Shown in pieces: positions 57,689 to 64,000 of a stretch of DNA of 64,000 nt. A program made the position numbers and the translations under genes. The notes below the pieces were generated by a model that was not told where the DNA came from, did no database searches, and saw only the letters and a list, made by a program, of their open reading frames with translations. Source of the DNA: JAFGNV01 sp964612485 (GTDB taxonomy: Bacteria > Chloroflexota > Anaerolineae > 4572-78 > J111); NCBI GenBank assembly GCA_964612485.1, contig CAZTFF010000029.1:1-64000 (forward strand). Reading direction: 5' to 3'. Position 1 is the first letter of the stretch. Every line of letters starts with the position of its first letter.

Positions 57689-58312
57689 GCAGGCCTGGAT
57701 AGGTTGATAACTCTGCCGGTGAACCGCGCAGGGTTTGAGGGCCAGCAGCGCCGCGTGGTGCTGGGGGGTGCCGTAACCTTTGTGCTGTTCAAACCCGTAG
57801 CCGGGGTAGGTTTGGCTCAACTCAATCATAACTCGATCCCTGGTAACCTTGGCTACCACCGACGCCGCCGCCACTGTCAACGAGATGGCGTCGGCTTCGG
57901 GGAAAGCATCTTGCGGTATTTTTATGGCGGGAAGTTGAAGATGATCGAGTAAGAGATGGGCAGGCGCGATCTCCAAGGCGGCCAGCGCCTGCTGCATCGC
58001 ATAGCGGGTGGCCTGTACTACATTGATTTCATCCACAAGCGCCGGAGTCGCCATTCCCACCGAAATCGCCAGCGCGGTCTCTTGGAGTAGCTCAAAAAAC
58101 GCCTCTCGACTGGCAGGCGTAAGTTTTTTTGAATCATTTAGCCCGGTGAGCGTAAGGGGCAGATCAGGCCGGTCTACCGGCAGGATGACGGCAGCGGCCA
58201 CAACCGGGCCGGCCCAGGCCCCGCGTCCGGCTTCGTCCAAACCGGCAATAAAACGATAGCCCTGCTTTAACAGGGCTATTTCTTTTTGCAAATGGGGGAA
58301 CTGCCCACTCAT
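57665..58312 (-). CDS. rnhB: Ribonuclease HII
   Basis: A 215-residue endoribonuclease that cuts RNA, or single ribonucleotides, in RNA-DNA hybrids. The catalytic acidic residues begin in IAGLDEAGRGAWAGPVVAAAV (Asp-Glu) and continue in LLLDHLQLP and ASVVAKVTRDRVMIEL. GYGFEQHKGYGTPQHH is a family hallmark. The start at 58312 (MSGQFPHLQ) or 58324 are both possible. It follows rplS, as in many genomes where trmD-rplS-rnhB are linked, but a terminator-like hairpin lies between. Confidence 0.95.
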   Translation of the reverse strand: MSGQFPHLQKEIALLKQGYRFIAGLDEAGRGAWAGPVVAAAVILPVDRPDLPLTLTGLNDSKKLTPASREAFFELLQETALAISVGMATPALVDEINVVQATRYAMQQALAALEIAPAHLLLDHLQLPAIKIPQDAFPEADAISLTVAAASVVAKVTRDRVMIELSQTYPGYGFEQHKGYGTPQHHAALLALKPCAVHRQSYQPIQACLNAQSPS

Positions 58313-58329
58313 TTTACGCCACACTCAAA

Positions 58330-58367
58330 ACACGAAAAGACCTGACGATCAAGTACCTGTCAGGTCT
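58330..58367 (-). terminator. Terminator-like hairpin between rplS and rnhB
   Basis: Minus strand AGACCTGAC (58367-58359) and GTCAGGTCT (58346-58338) make a perfect 9-bp stem, followed by TTTCGTGTTTT. It would reduce read-through from rplS into rnhB. Confidence 0.7.
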
Positions 58368-58397
58368 GAATTCGATCAAAATAAATATATCAATGAG

Positions 58398-58766
58398 TTA
58401 AGACATCCGGCGTTCTTTAAGACGCGCCGATTTACCACTGCGCTCTCGCAAGAAGTAGAGTTTGGAGCGGCGCACCCGGGCGTGGCGCAGCACATCAATT
58501 TTGGCGATGCGGGGAGAATAGAAGCGGAACGTCCGCTCAACCCCAATGCCGTGTGAAGCCACCCGGCGCACGGTAAACGCTTTGTTGGTGCCGCTGCCTT
58601 TGATGGCGATAACAACGCCCTGAAAGGCCTGCACCCGCTCGCGGTTTCCTTCAACAATCAGAACATGAACATTAACGGTATCGCCGGCATGAATCTCGGG
58701 GCGCTCGCCGCCTTTTTCTGTAGATTGGTGTTCAACCGATTGGATGAGATCAACTGCTTGTGCCAT
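58398..58766 (-). CDS. rplS: 50S ribosomal protein L19
   Basis: A 122-residue protein of the large ribosomal subunit at the interface with the 30S. Signature segments are FQGVVIAIKGSGTNKAFTVRR, GVGVERTF-type (GIGVERTFRFYSP) and VLRHARVRRSKLYFLRERSGKSARLKE. Length and ends are normal. It lies between trmD and rnhB, with terminator-like hairpins on both sides, so it is probably expressed mostly from its own promoter. Confidence 0.97.
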   Translation of the reverse strand: MAQAVDLIQSVEHQSTEKGGERPEIHAGDTVNVHVLIVEGNRERVQAFQGVVIAIKGSGTNKAFTVRRVASHGIGVERTFRFYSPRIAKIDVLRHARVRRSKLYFLRERSGKSARLKERRMS

Positions 58767-58844
58767 TTTTCTATACCTGCCTTTTTAGTCGAGAAAGAGG
58801 CCGCCACCTGCTTGAGGCCCCTTTGAATTTACGATAAGTTGAAA

Positions 58845-58872
58845 ACAAAAAGAGTGCCGGCGCTTGCCGGCC
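58845..58872 (-). terminator. Terminator-like hairpin between trmD and rplS
   Basis: Minus strand GCCGGC (58871-58866), loop AAGC, GCCGGC (58861-58856), then ACTCTTTTTGTTTT. Short but GC-rich stem with T-rich tail. Confidence 0.65.
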
Positions 58873-58939
58873 ACAAACGGAGATTATAGCATAAAGTTTG
58901 GGAGTCGGACAAATTACAAGACTCATTTGGATGAACTGC

Positions 58940-59785
58940 CTACACCTCGGGCGGATACCCCAGGCGGCGCAGATAAATCAGATCATCCTCAGAAAGATCG
59001 GCGGTTTCCAATAAATCGGGGCGGCGGGCCAGGGTCCGGGCCAGCGATTGTTGGCGCTGCCATTGCTGCACATTGGCGTGGTGGCCCGACAGTAAAATAT
59101 CGGGTACACTGCGGCCGCGGTATTCCGCCGGACGGGTGTAGTGGGGATGTTCCAGCAATCCATCGGCATAGGAATCTTTATGGGTGGCCCGGTCATCGCC
59201 CAATACGTTGGGCAGCAGGCGGGTGAGGGCATCAACCACAACCATGGCGGCAATTTCGCCCCCTGAAAGCACGTAATCGCCAATGGAGATCTCGTGCGTT
59301 ACCAGGTATTGCCGCACCCGCTCATCAACGCCTTCGTACCGGCCGCACAGCAAAACCAGCCGGTCGTACGAGGCAATTAATTGGTGAGCCAGCGCCTGTT
59401 TCAACGGCTCTCCCTGGGGGGTGAGCAAAATGATGGGGGGAAAACCCTGTTCCAACAGCGGTGGGTAGCCATCATCCGGCACGGTGACACTCAAGACGGC
59501 CTCCACCGTGTTATAAATGGGTTCCGGTTTCATGATCATTCCGCCGCCGCCGCCATAGGGCGTGTCGTCGGTAACGCGATGTTTGCCGGGCGCGTGCTCG
59601 CGGATGTTGTGCAGCGCCACCGACATCCGGCCCATTTCCTGCGCCCGGCCCAGGATAGAGGTGTCAAAAATACCGGCAAACATTTCCGGGAAGAGAGTCA
59701 GGATGTCGAAGTGCATTGATTTTTGCGGCTCCGCACCTGCCGGTGAAGCGGGCGCCGGTTGTTCCAGGGGTTGGTCTTGATTCAT
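58940..59785 (-). CDS. trmD: tRNA (guanine-N1)-methyltransferase
   Basis: A 281-residue SPOUT methyltransferase that methylates G37 of tRNAs with S-adenosylmethionine. Diagnostic are MHFDILTLFPEMFAGI, RVTDDTPYGGGGGMIMKPEP, LLCGRYEGVDERV and the trefoil-knot segment SIGDYVLSGGEIAAMVVVDA. Most homologues start at the Met at 59716. Here the frame continues upstream to an ATG at 59785 that overlaps the previous stop as ATGA, giving a 23-residue Pro/Gln/Ala-rich extension. Neither start has a good ribosome site, so coupling favours 59785 but is not proven. Confidence 0.93.
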   Translation of the reverse strand: MNQDQPLEQPAPASPAGAEPQKSMHFDILTLFPEMFAGIFDTSILGRAQEMGRMSVALHNIREHAPGKHRVTDDTPYGGGGGMIMKPEPIYNTVEAVLSVTVPDDGYPPLLEQGFPPIILLTPQGEPLKQALAHQLIASYDRLVLLCGRYEGVDERVRQYLVTHEISIGDYVLSGGEIAAMVVVDALTRLLPNVLGDDRATHKDSYADGLLEHPHYTRPAEYRGRSVPDILLSGHHANVQQWQRQQSLARTLARRPDLLETADLSEDDLIYLRRLGYPPEV

Positions 59786-60543
59786 TTGGGCACTCTTCTC
59801 CGGGCGGGATTGGGCGCGGGCAGGCCCACCAGTTGGGTCAGGGCGCGTTCCCAACTATTGCCTTCGGCCTCAAATTTTTCAGCTTGATAGCGATGATCGT
59901 GCTTGCGGATAAATTCGCTCAATTCAGCCGAGAGGTTGGACAGCTTGGCCCGCGTCATATCTATCAGGGCGGTAAAGGTGGCTTCATCCCGCACCAGTTC
60001 CAATGAGCGGCGCAGGTGCGGCACGCACAGGCCTTCAGACCCGGTGAGCGCGTTGAACAACCGCTCGTCATCGGGGAAAAATTCAACCAGGGTGGTCACG
60101 GCCAGGGTTTCCAGATTTTGCTCTTGCTCGCAGGCGGGGCATGGTTTATCGGGCTGCAAACGGCGTGCCACTTGTTCGGTGGCGGTGGCGGGTTTTTTCC
60201 GGTTCAATGTTTCTTGCATGCGAGACAATGAAAATCCACCGCCGGTCTCGTAGCTGGCTTTGCTTAAAATCTCGTCCACCTGCTTCACGTAATCCTGGTA
60301 AAAAATGGCGATGCCCAACCGCGCGCCGCCGCTGGTGTAGGGTAGCAGCCAAGCGTGCCGGTTGCAAAATCCAAATGATTCTCGATATTTGAGCCGGGTA
60401 TCGGGATCGGTGGCGGTGCCGTGCATGCCGGCCACCAGAAATTTAAACCCCTGTTCTTCTACCAGGCGGCACAGCGGGCAGCCCGGTTCGGCGCAGGCTT
60501 CGATAATTTCGTAATAACTTTGGGGAGTCTGGTCTTTTTTCAT
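59782..60543 (-). CDS. DUF6062-like cysteine-motif protein
   Basis: A 253-residue soluble protein resembling the DUF6062 family. Two CPxC motifs, GCPLCRLVEEQGFKFL near residue 24 and KPCPACEQEQNLE near 135, and two later ligand-like segments (GFCNRHAWLLPY and GLCVPHLRRSLEL) make a repeated CxxC...CxxH arrangement that could bind two metal ions. No enzyme motif is visible. The ATG at 60543 is preceded by AGAGGATG. It is translationally coupled to trmD by a 4-bp overlap and sits just behind a promoter overlapped by tandem palindromes. Confidence 0.78.
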   Translation of the reverse strand: MKKDQTPQSYYEIIEACAEPGCPLCRLVEEQGFKFLVAGMHGTATDPDTRLKYRESFGFCNRHAWLLPYTSGGARLGIAIFYQDYVKQVDEILSKASYETGGGFSLSRMQETLNRKKPATATEQVARRLQPDKPCPACEQEQNLETLAVTTLVEFFPDDERLFNALTGSEGLCVPHLRRSLELVRDEATFTALIDMTRAKLSNLSAELSEFIRKHDHRYQAEKFEAEGNSWERALTQLVGLPAPNPARRRVPK

Positions 60544-60581
60544 CAATACATCCTCTAACGAAAATAATGGCGGTAATCCAA

Positions 60582-60622
60582 GGATAGCGGCTATCCACAG
60601 GATAGCGGCTATTAAGAATAGC
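60582..60622. promoter_or_regulatory. Tandem 18-bp iterons, probable repressor operator
   Basis: GGATAGC-G-GCTATCC (60582-60596) is a perfect palindrome; GGATAGCGGCTATT (60600-60613) repeats it 18 bp on, and a decayed GAATAGC follows (60616-60622). The array covers the -10 and the expected start of the promoter at 60615-60642, as an operator would. Confidence 0.65.
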
Positions 60623-60642
60623 ATAAACTATCGAAAGGTCAA
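60615..60642 (-). promoter_or_regulatory. Promoter of the DUF6062-trmD operon
   Basis: Minus strand TTGACC (60642-60637), 16-bp spacer, TATTCT (60620-60615) with an extended TG-C before the -10. Confidence 0.7.
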
Positions 60643-60683
60643 CATTTTTCAGTATCATCCCCATCGTTTTCCATCACTCTGTT

Positions 60684-60711
60684 TTGCAATGCCCGATAGA
60701 TAGGATACAAT
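60684..60711 (+). promoter_or_regulatory. Promoter of the GNAT-sbcD pair
   Basis: TTGCAA (60684-60689), 16-bp spacer, TACAAT (60706-60711). The likely start codon ATG at 60728 leaves a leader of about 10 bases. Confidence 0.5.
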
Positions 60712-60727
60712 GGTCGGGGTAGAGTTC

Positions 60728-61249
60728 ATGAGTAAAAGGACAAAAATTTCAATCCTTTCTCTCACTCAAACTGATGAACCCTTTTTGTGGGATATGGTCT
60801 ATCTGGCTATTTTTGTGCCGGAAGGGTTTCCCCATCCCTCGCCAAACATTGTCAACCGGCCTGAAGTGGCAAAGTATGTGGCAGGGTGGGGAGGGGAACA
60901 CGATAGCGGATTTTTGGCCGTTGATGTTGAGACCCGGCAGCCGGTTGGCGCGGCCTGGTTAAGATTGTTCACTGGCAAGGCGCGAGGATATGGGTATGTT
61001 GATGATGACACGCCGGAATTATCTATTGCCGTCCAGCCAAATTATCGAAGTAGCGGAATTGGCACAGCGCTGCTCACGTGCCTGTTTGAGGCTGCGGCTG
61101 GTAATTATCCGGCTATTTCTTTAAGCGTTCATGCCCATAATCCTGCCTTCAAACTGTACCGGCGGTTGGGTTTTGAAATTGTGTTGACAACACGCTCAGC
61201 CATCACCATGAAAAAAGTGTTAAAAACTAATTCTGAAATGAACCGATGA
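60728..61249 (+). CDS. GNAT-family N-acetyltransferase
   Basis: A 173-residue GNAT protein. The acetyl-CoA loop is LSIAVQPNYRSSGIGTALLTCL and the end motif LSVHAHNPAFKLYRRLGFEIV. The N-terminal part (DMVYLAIFVPEGFPHPSP, AGWGGEHDSGFLAVD) is of the type found in acetyltransferases of small molecules. The Met at 60728 is preferred to the one at 60710, which overlaps the -10. Its last 4 bp overlap the start of the SbcD-like gene, an unusual partnership. Confidence 0.82.
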   Translation: MSKRTKISILSLTQTDEPFLWDMVYLAIFVPEGFPHPSPNIVNRPEVAKYVAGWGGEHDSGFLAVDVETRQPVGAAWLRLFTGKARGYGYVDDDTPELSIAVQPNYRSSGIGTALLTCLFEAAAGNYPAISLSVHAHNPAFKLYRRLGFEIVLTTRSAITMKKVLKTNSEMNR

Positions 61250-62478
61250 GCGAATCCATTAACTTACTTCATGTGGCCGATATTCACATTGGCATGGAAA
61301 ATTACGGGCGCTTCGACTCCAAATCGGGGTTGAACAGCCGCGTGGTTGATTTTTTGCGCCGTTTCAGCCAGGTGATCGATCTGGCTCTGGAGCGAGAGGT
61401 TGATGCCTGCATCTTTGCCGGCGATGCCTACAAAAATCAGCGGCCCAACCCCACGTTTCAGCGAGAGTTTGCCCGCCGGGTCAAACGCTTATCCGATGCC
61501 GGTGTGCCGGTACTGCTGCTGGTGGGCAACCACGATATGGCCGCGGCGGATCGGGCGGCCAGCAGCCTGGATATTTTTGGCGTTTTTGATGTGCCGGGCG
61601 TGATTGTGGCCGACCGGGAAGAGGTTCATCCGATTACTTGCCGGCGCGGGCAAGCGCTGCAAATTGCCACCGTGCCCTATCCCCAGCGGAGCCGTTTGCT
61701 CAGCCGGGACCAGTATAAAAATATGTCGCTGGATGAGCTGGATTTGGAAGTATCGCGTATTTTGGGCCAAAACTTTGCCGATCTGGCCGCCGAAGTTGCC
61801 GAGCAGCCCGATATCCCCGCCGTGCTCACCGCCCATCTTTCGGTAAGCGAGGCCAAACAGGGCAGCGAGCAAAGCGTGATGATTGGCCGCGATGTGGTGG
61901 TGCTCAAAAGTGTGCTGGCCGATCCGGTTTGGGATTATGTGGCTCTGGGCCACGTTCACAAACACCAGGAGCTGAATAAAGGCCAGCACCCGCCCATTGT
62001 CTACCCCGGCAGCCTGGAACGCATTGATTTTGGCGAAGAGGGAGAACGCAAAGGCTTTGTGATGGCTCAGGTGCAGCGAGGCCACACGGAGTGGGAGTTT
62101 GTTCCGGTGGATGCGCGCCGTTTTTTGACCATTCGGATTGATGCCACCACGTCGGATGATCCGATGACCGATATTTTGGACGAATTGGAGCAGCATAAGG
62201 TGGCCGGCGCTGTGGTTCGGCTCATCATCAAAGCCACCGAGTCTCAAGAGGTATTGCTGGAGGAAAAACCCATTCGCCAGGCGCTGCGCGACAGCAATTA
62301 CATTGCCAGCATTGTGCGGGATATTGATCGCGCCCACAATCGCCGTTTGGGAGGAATTTCCGCCGAGGTGCTAACGCCCAAAGAAGTTCTGGAACTTTAT
62401 CTGGACTCGAAAGAAACACCCCCGGAACGCAAAGAGCAATTGCTGCGCTATGCAGAGGTTATCTTTAAGGGAGAATGA
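61246..62478 (+). CDS. sbcD: SbcD/Mre11-type DNA repair nuclease
   Basis: A 410-residue calcineurin-like phosphoesterase that, with SbcC, cuts DNA ends and hairpins. All metal-binding motifs are present: HVADIHIG (Asp-x-His), AGDAYKNQR, VGNHDMAAAD, TAHLS and GHVHKHQ. The C-terminal 130 residues form the capping and SbcC-binding region. The partner sbcC is not adjacent or anywhere in this window: a repeat and the convergent dcd follow at once. Substrate hairpins of the repeat families described here would be typical SbcCD targets, but any link is inference. It overlaps the GNAT gene by 4 bp. Confidence 0.92.
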   Translation: MSESINLLHVADIHIGMENYGRFDSKSGLNSRVVDFLRRFSQVIDLALEREVDACIFAGDAYKNQRPNPTFQREFARRVKRLSDAGVPVLLLVGNHDMAAADRAASSLDIFGVFDVPGVIVADREEVHPITCRRGQALQIATVPYPQRSRLLSRDQYKNMSLDELDLEVSRILGQNFADLAAEVAEQPDIPAVLTAHLSVSEAKQGSEQSVMIGRDVVVLKSVLADPVWDYVALGHVHKHQELNKGQHPPIVYPGSLERIDFGEEGERKGFVMAQVQRGHTEWEFVPVDARRFLTIRIDATTSDDPMTDILDELEQHKVAGAVVRLIIKATESQEVLLEEKPIRQALRDSNYIASIVRDIDRAHNRRLGGISAEVLTPKEVLELYLDSKETPPERKEQLLRYAEVIFKGE

Positions 62479-62481
62479 GTT

Positions 62482-62545
62482 GACCACCGACACTCGACCA
62501 CTGATCGGGAAAATTTGTGGTCGGTGGTCGGTTATCGGTCGTCGA
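62482..62545. repeat. Hairpin and repeat of the GGTCGGT family between convergent genes
   Basis: GACCACCGAC (62482-62491) pairs perfectly with GTCGGTGGTC (62520-62529), followed by GGTTATCGGTCGTCGATCATC. Same family as 17013-17067 and 43976-44225. It separates the stop codons of sbcD and dcd by about 70 bp and may stop both transcripts. Confidence 0.78.
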
Positions 62546-62548
62546 TCA

Positions 62549-63115
62549 TCATCGCGTTTGATCGATCTTGGGCAAAGTAATGCCGGCCTGCTTCTGATAT
62601 TTCCCCTTTTTATCCCCGTACGAGGTGCGGCATTCTTCATCAGATTGAAAGAAGAGGACCTGGGCAATGCCCTCGTTGGCGTAAATTCGGGCCGGCAGGG
62701 GGGTGGTGTTAGAAATTTCTAAGGTGACGTAGCCTTCCCACTCCGGCTCAAAGGGGGTTACATTGACGATGATGCCGCAGCGAGCATAGGTGCTTTTGCC
62801 CACGCAAATGGTCAGAATATCGCGGGGGATACGAAAATACTCCACGGTTCGGGCCAGGGCAAACGAGTTGGGCGGGATGGTGCAGATATCGCCCTTGAAC
62901 TCCACAAAGGAGCGGTTGTCGAAATGCTTGGGATCCACCACAGTGTTGTTCACGTTGGTGAAAATTTTGAACTCGTCGGCTACGCGAATATCATAACCGT
63001 AAGAAGAGACGCCGTAAGAAATCACCCCTTCTTTGACCTGCCCTGCCTCATACGGTTCTATCATTTTGTGCTCGCGGGCCATTTTTTCGATCCAGTGATC
63101 CGGTTTGATGCTCAT
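62549..63115 (-). CDS. dcd: dCTP deaminase
   Basis: A 188-residue enzyme that deaminates dCTP to dUTP on the way to dTTP. It has GVSSYGYDIRVADEF near the N-terminus, GKSTYARCGIIVNVTPFEPEWEGYVTLEI with the catalytic Glu, and ANEGIAQVLFFQSDE. The C-terminal tail (KYQKQAGITLPK) closes over the active site in homologues. The length is normal. The ATG is preceded by GAGGAG 4 bp upstream. Bifunctional dCTP deaminase/dUTPases have similar sequences, so dUTP hydrolysis cannot be excluded. Confidence 0.95.
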   Translation of the reverse strand: MSIKPDHWIEKMAREHKMIEPYEAGQVKEGVISYGVSSYGYDIRVADEFKIFTNVNNTVVDPKHFDNRSFVEFKGDICTIPPNSFALARTVEYFRIPRDILTICVGKSTYARCGIIVNVTPFEPEWEGYVTLEISNTTPLPARIYANEGIAQVLFFQSDEECRTSYGDKKGKYQKQAGITLPKIDQTR

Positions 63116-63162
63116 AAATCTCCTCGCCGCCTGACTATTTTTTGAACGTTGGCGTTGGTTGA

Positions 63163-63918
63163 CTAATTTTTTCTCTGCCAGTTAATGATAAAAATCTGGA
63201 TAGCATCTTCGTCATCACAATCACTGCTGACGGTCCAGTCTACTTCATCCAACGATTTAACTCCTGGCCCACCGGTAATGATCGCTTCAAATTCGACTCC
63301 GTCTATATCATTATTAAGTTCGCCGATTAATATTGTGTATTCACCGTCGGCGTTTGTTTTTGCGGTGTAAGGGCCTCTGTAGGGGTCTTCATCTCCGGTA
63401 ACCTGCACGGTCACGTACTCAATGGGCGCTTCTCCATTTTGCTGGTACACCCGCCCGGTAAGCCCCACGTGGGCGCAATTTTGATCAAAATCCGTATCGT
63501 CTTCTTCGTATTCACCTGGCAGAGTACCAGGCTCAGGTGTATTTGTTGGGGTAGGCAGCACAGAAGCAGCGACCGGGGTGGGCGTGCTGGTGGGCGGCAG
63601 GGGGGTGTTGGTCGGCGGTACAGATGTATTGGTAGGCGGTACAGGAGTGTTGGTAGATGGCACCGGCGTGTCGGTGGGGGGGGCAGGGGTAGGTGTTTCT
63701 GTTGGCGGCGGCGTATCGGTAGCAAGAGGCGTATCCGTAAAGGTTGGTGTGGGGGCCGGTGTAGGCGGAACAGGCGTTATCGTAAAAGTTGGAAAGGGCG
63801 TTCGGGTGGGTTGGGGGGGGGCAACGGCTGCCGGTGTATTGGTAGCGCAGGCTAATATGGTAAAAAACAGGACAACAAAAATAAAATTTGATTGTTTGAT
63901 AAATTGAGCTAACTTCAT
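63163..63918 (-). CDS. Lipoprotein with long Thr/Pro-rich linker
   Basis: A 251-residue exported lipoprotein. The signal peptide ends in the lipobox TILAC. About 90 residues are degenerate repeats of PPTxTPxP (for example PVPSTNTPVPPTNTSVPPTN), a flexible spacer. The C-terminal 100 residues have GEAPIEYVTVQVTGDEDPYR and TNADGEYTILIG, the pattern of a carboxypeptidase-regulatory-like (Ig/transthyretin-type) beta-sandwich. The ATG at 63918 is preferred to upstream starts since it gives a normal signal peptide. Same overall style as the lipoproteins at 22571 and 46224. Function unknown. Confidence 0.84.
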   Translation of the reverse strand: MKLAQFIKQSNFIFVVLFFTILACATNTPAAVAPPQPTRTPFPTFTITPVPPTPAPTPTFTDTPLATDTPPPTETPTPAPPTDTPVPSTNTPVPPTNTSVPPTNTPLPPTSTPTPVAASVLPTPTNTPEPGTLPGEYEEDDTDFDQNCAHVGLTGRVYQQNGEAPIEYVTVQVTGDEDPYRGPYTAKTNADGEYTILIGELNNDIDGVEFEAIITGGPGVKSLDEVDWTVSSDCDDEDAIQIFIINWQRKN

Positions 63919-64000
63919 GGCTGTAGGAACCAGGGTTTTTTGTTGAATTGAAACTGCAAACCGGAATTTAGCATAGAAATGGTGGCGCGTCAATAAGCCG

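Noticed and set aside
63439..63907. Open frames rich in Gly, Val and Arg on the plus strand near the window end
   Set aside because: Antisense to the Thr/Pro-rich linker of the lipoprotein at 63163.

Overview
The window looks like part of a metagenome-assembled chromosome of an anaerobic bacterium, most probably of the phylum Chloroflexota (Anaerolineae-like). This is inferred from the many very large GT39-type membrane glycosyltransferases, several Thr/Pro-rich lipoproteins, a heterodisulfide reductase/[NiFe]-hydrogenase operon, a CbiZ cobinamide salvage gene and the moderately high G+C. A run of exactly 100 N (3148-3247) marks a scaffold gap. No rRNA, insertion sequence, prophage or CRISPR array was seen.

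Layout. 1-19293 is almost entirely on the minus strand: seven large membrane proteins (six glycosyltransferase-like, one YfhO-like), two tandem ParA-family ATPases, a GNAT acetyltransferase and a pentapeptide-repeat protein. 19470-29537 is on the plus strand: a GT2 glycosyltransferase, two lipoproteins, a GNAT protein, then metG, folC and lon. 29772-33051 holds a membrane protein, a zinc-ribbon protein, an ATP-binding regulator and a tRNA-Glu. 33132-36147 holds cbiZ and a convergent two-gene operon for sugar activation (a galacturonokinase-like GHMP kinase and a nucleotidyltransferase). 36361-46221 is a second block of four large membrane proteins (three GT39, one DUF2079). 46224-47900 has a lipoprotein and folD. 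48190-56516 is a minus-strand hydrogenase region: hdrC-hdrB-hdrA-mvhD-mvhG-mvhA, a VapBC-type toxin-antitoxin pair, the hydrogenase maturation protease and a cyclic-nucleotide-binding-domain protein. 57092-63918 has a GNAT protein, the housekeeping set trmD-rplS-rnhB with a DUF6062-like gene, a second GNAT gene coupled to an SbcD-like nuclease, dcd and a final lipoprotein.

How the genes work together. The Hdr/Mvh genes make a complete soluble group 3c-type complex that would oxidise H2 and bifurcate the electrons to ferredoxin and a disulfide-like acceptor. Its protease lies just downstream, and two palindromes 21 bp apart upstream of hdrC look like a CRP/FNR-type control site. The membrane glycosyltransferases probably build surface glycans from lipid-linked sugars; the GT2 enzyme could charge the lipid and the kinase/nucleotidyltransferase pair could supply the nucleotide sugar.

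The most unusual features are (1) a C-terminal module of about 110 residues, present in one to three copies on nine of the large membrane proteins, and (2) many families of 7-8 bp tandem repeats. The repeats lie between genes, where they often form hairpins, and also in frame inside the membrane-protein genes, where they usually encode the loop just before a membrane helix. A miniature inverted-repeat element is present in two copies (20373-20527 and 33792-33932).
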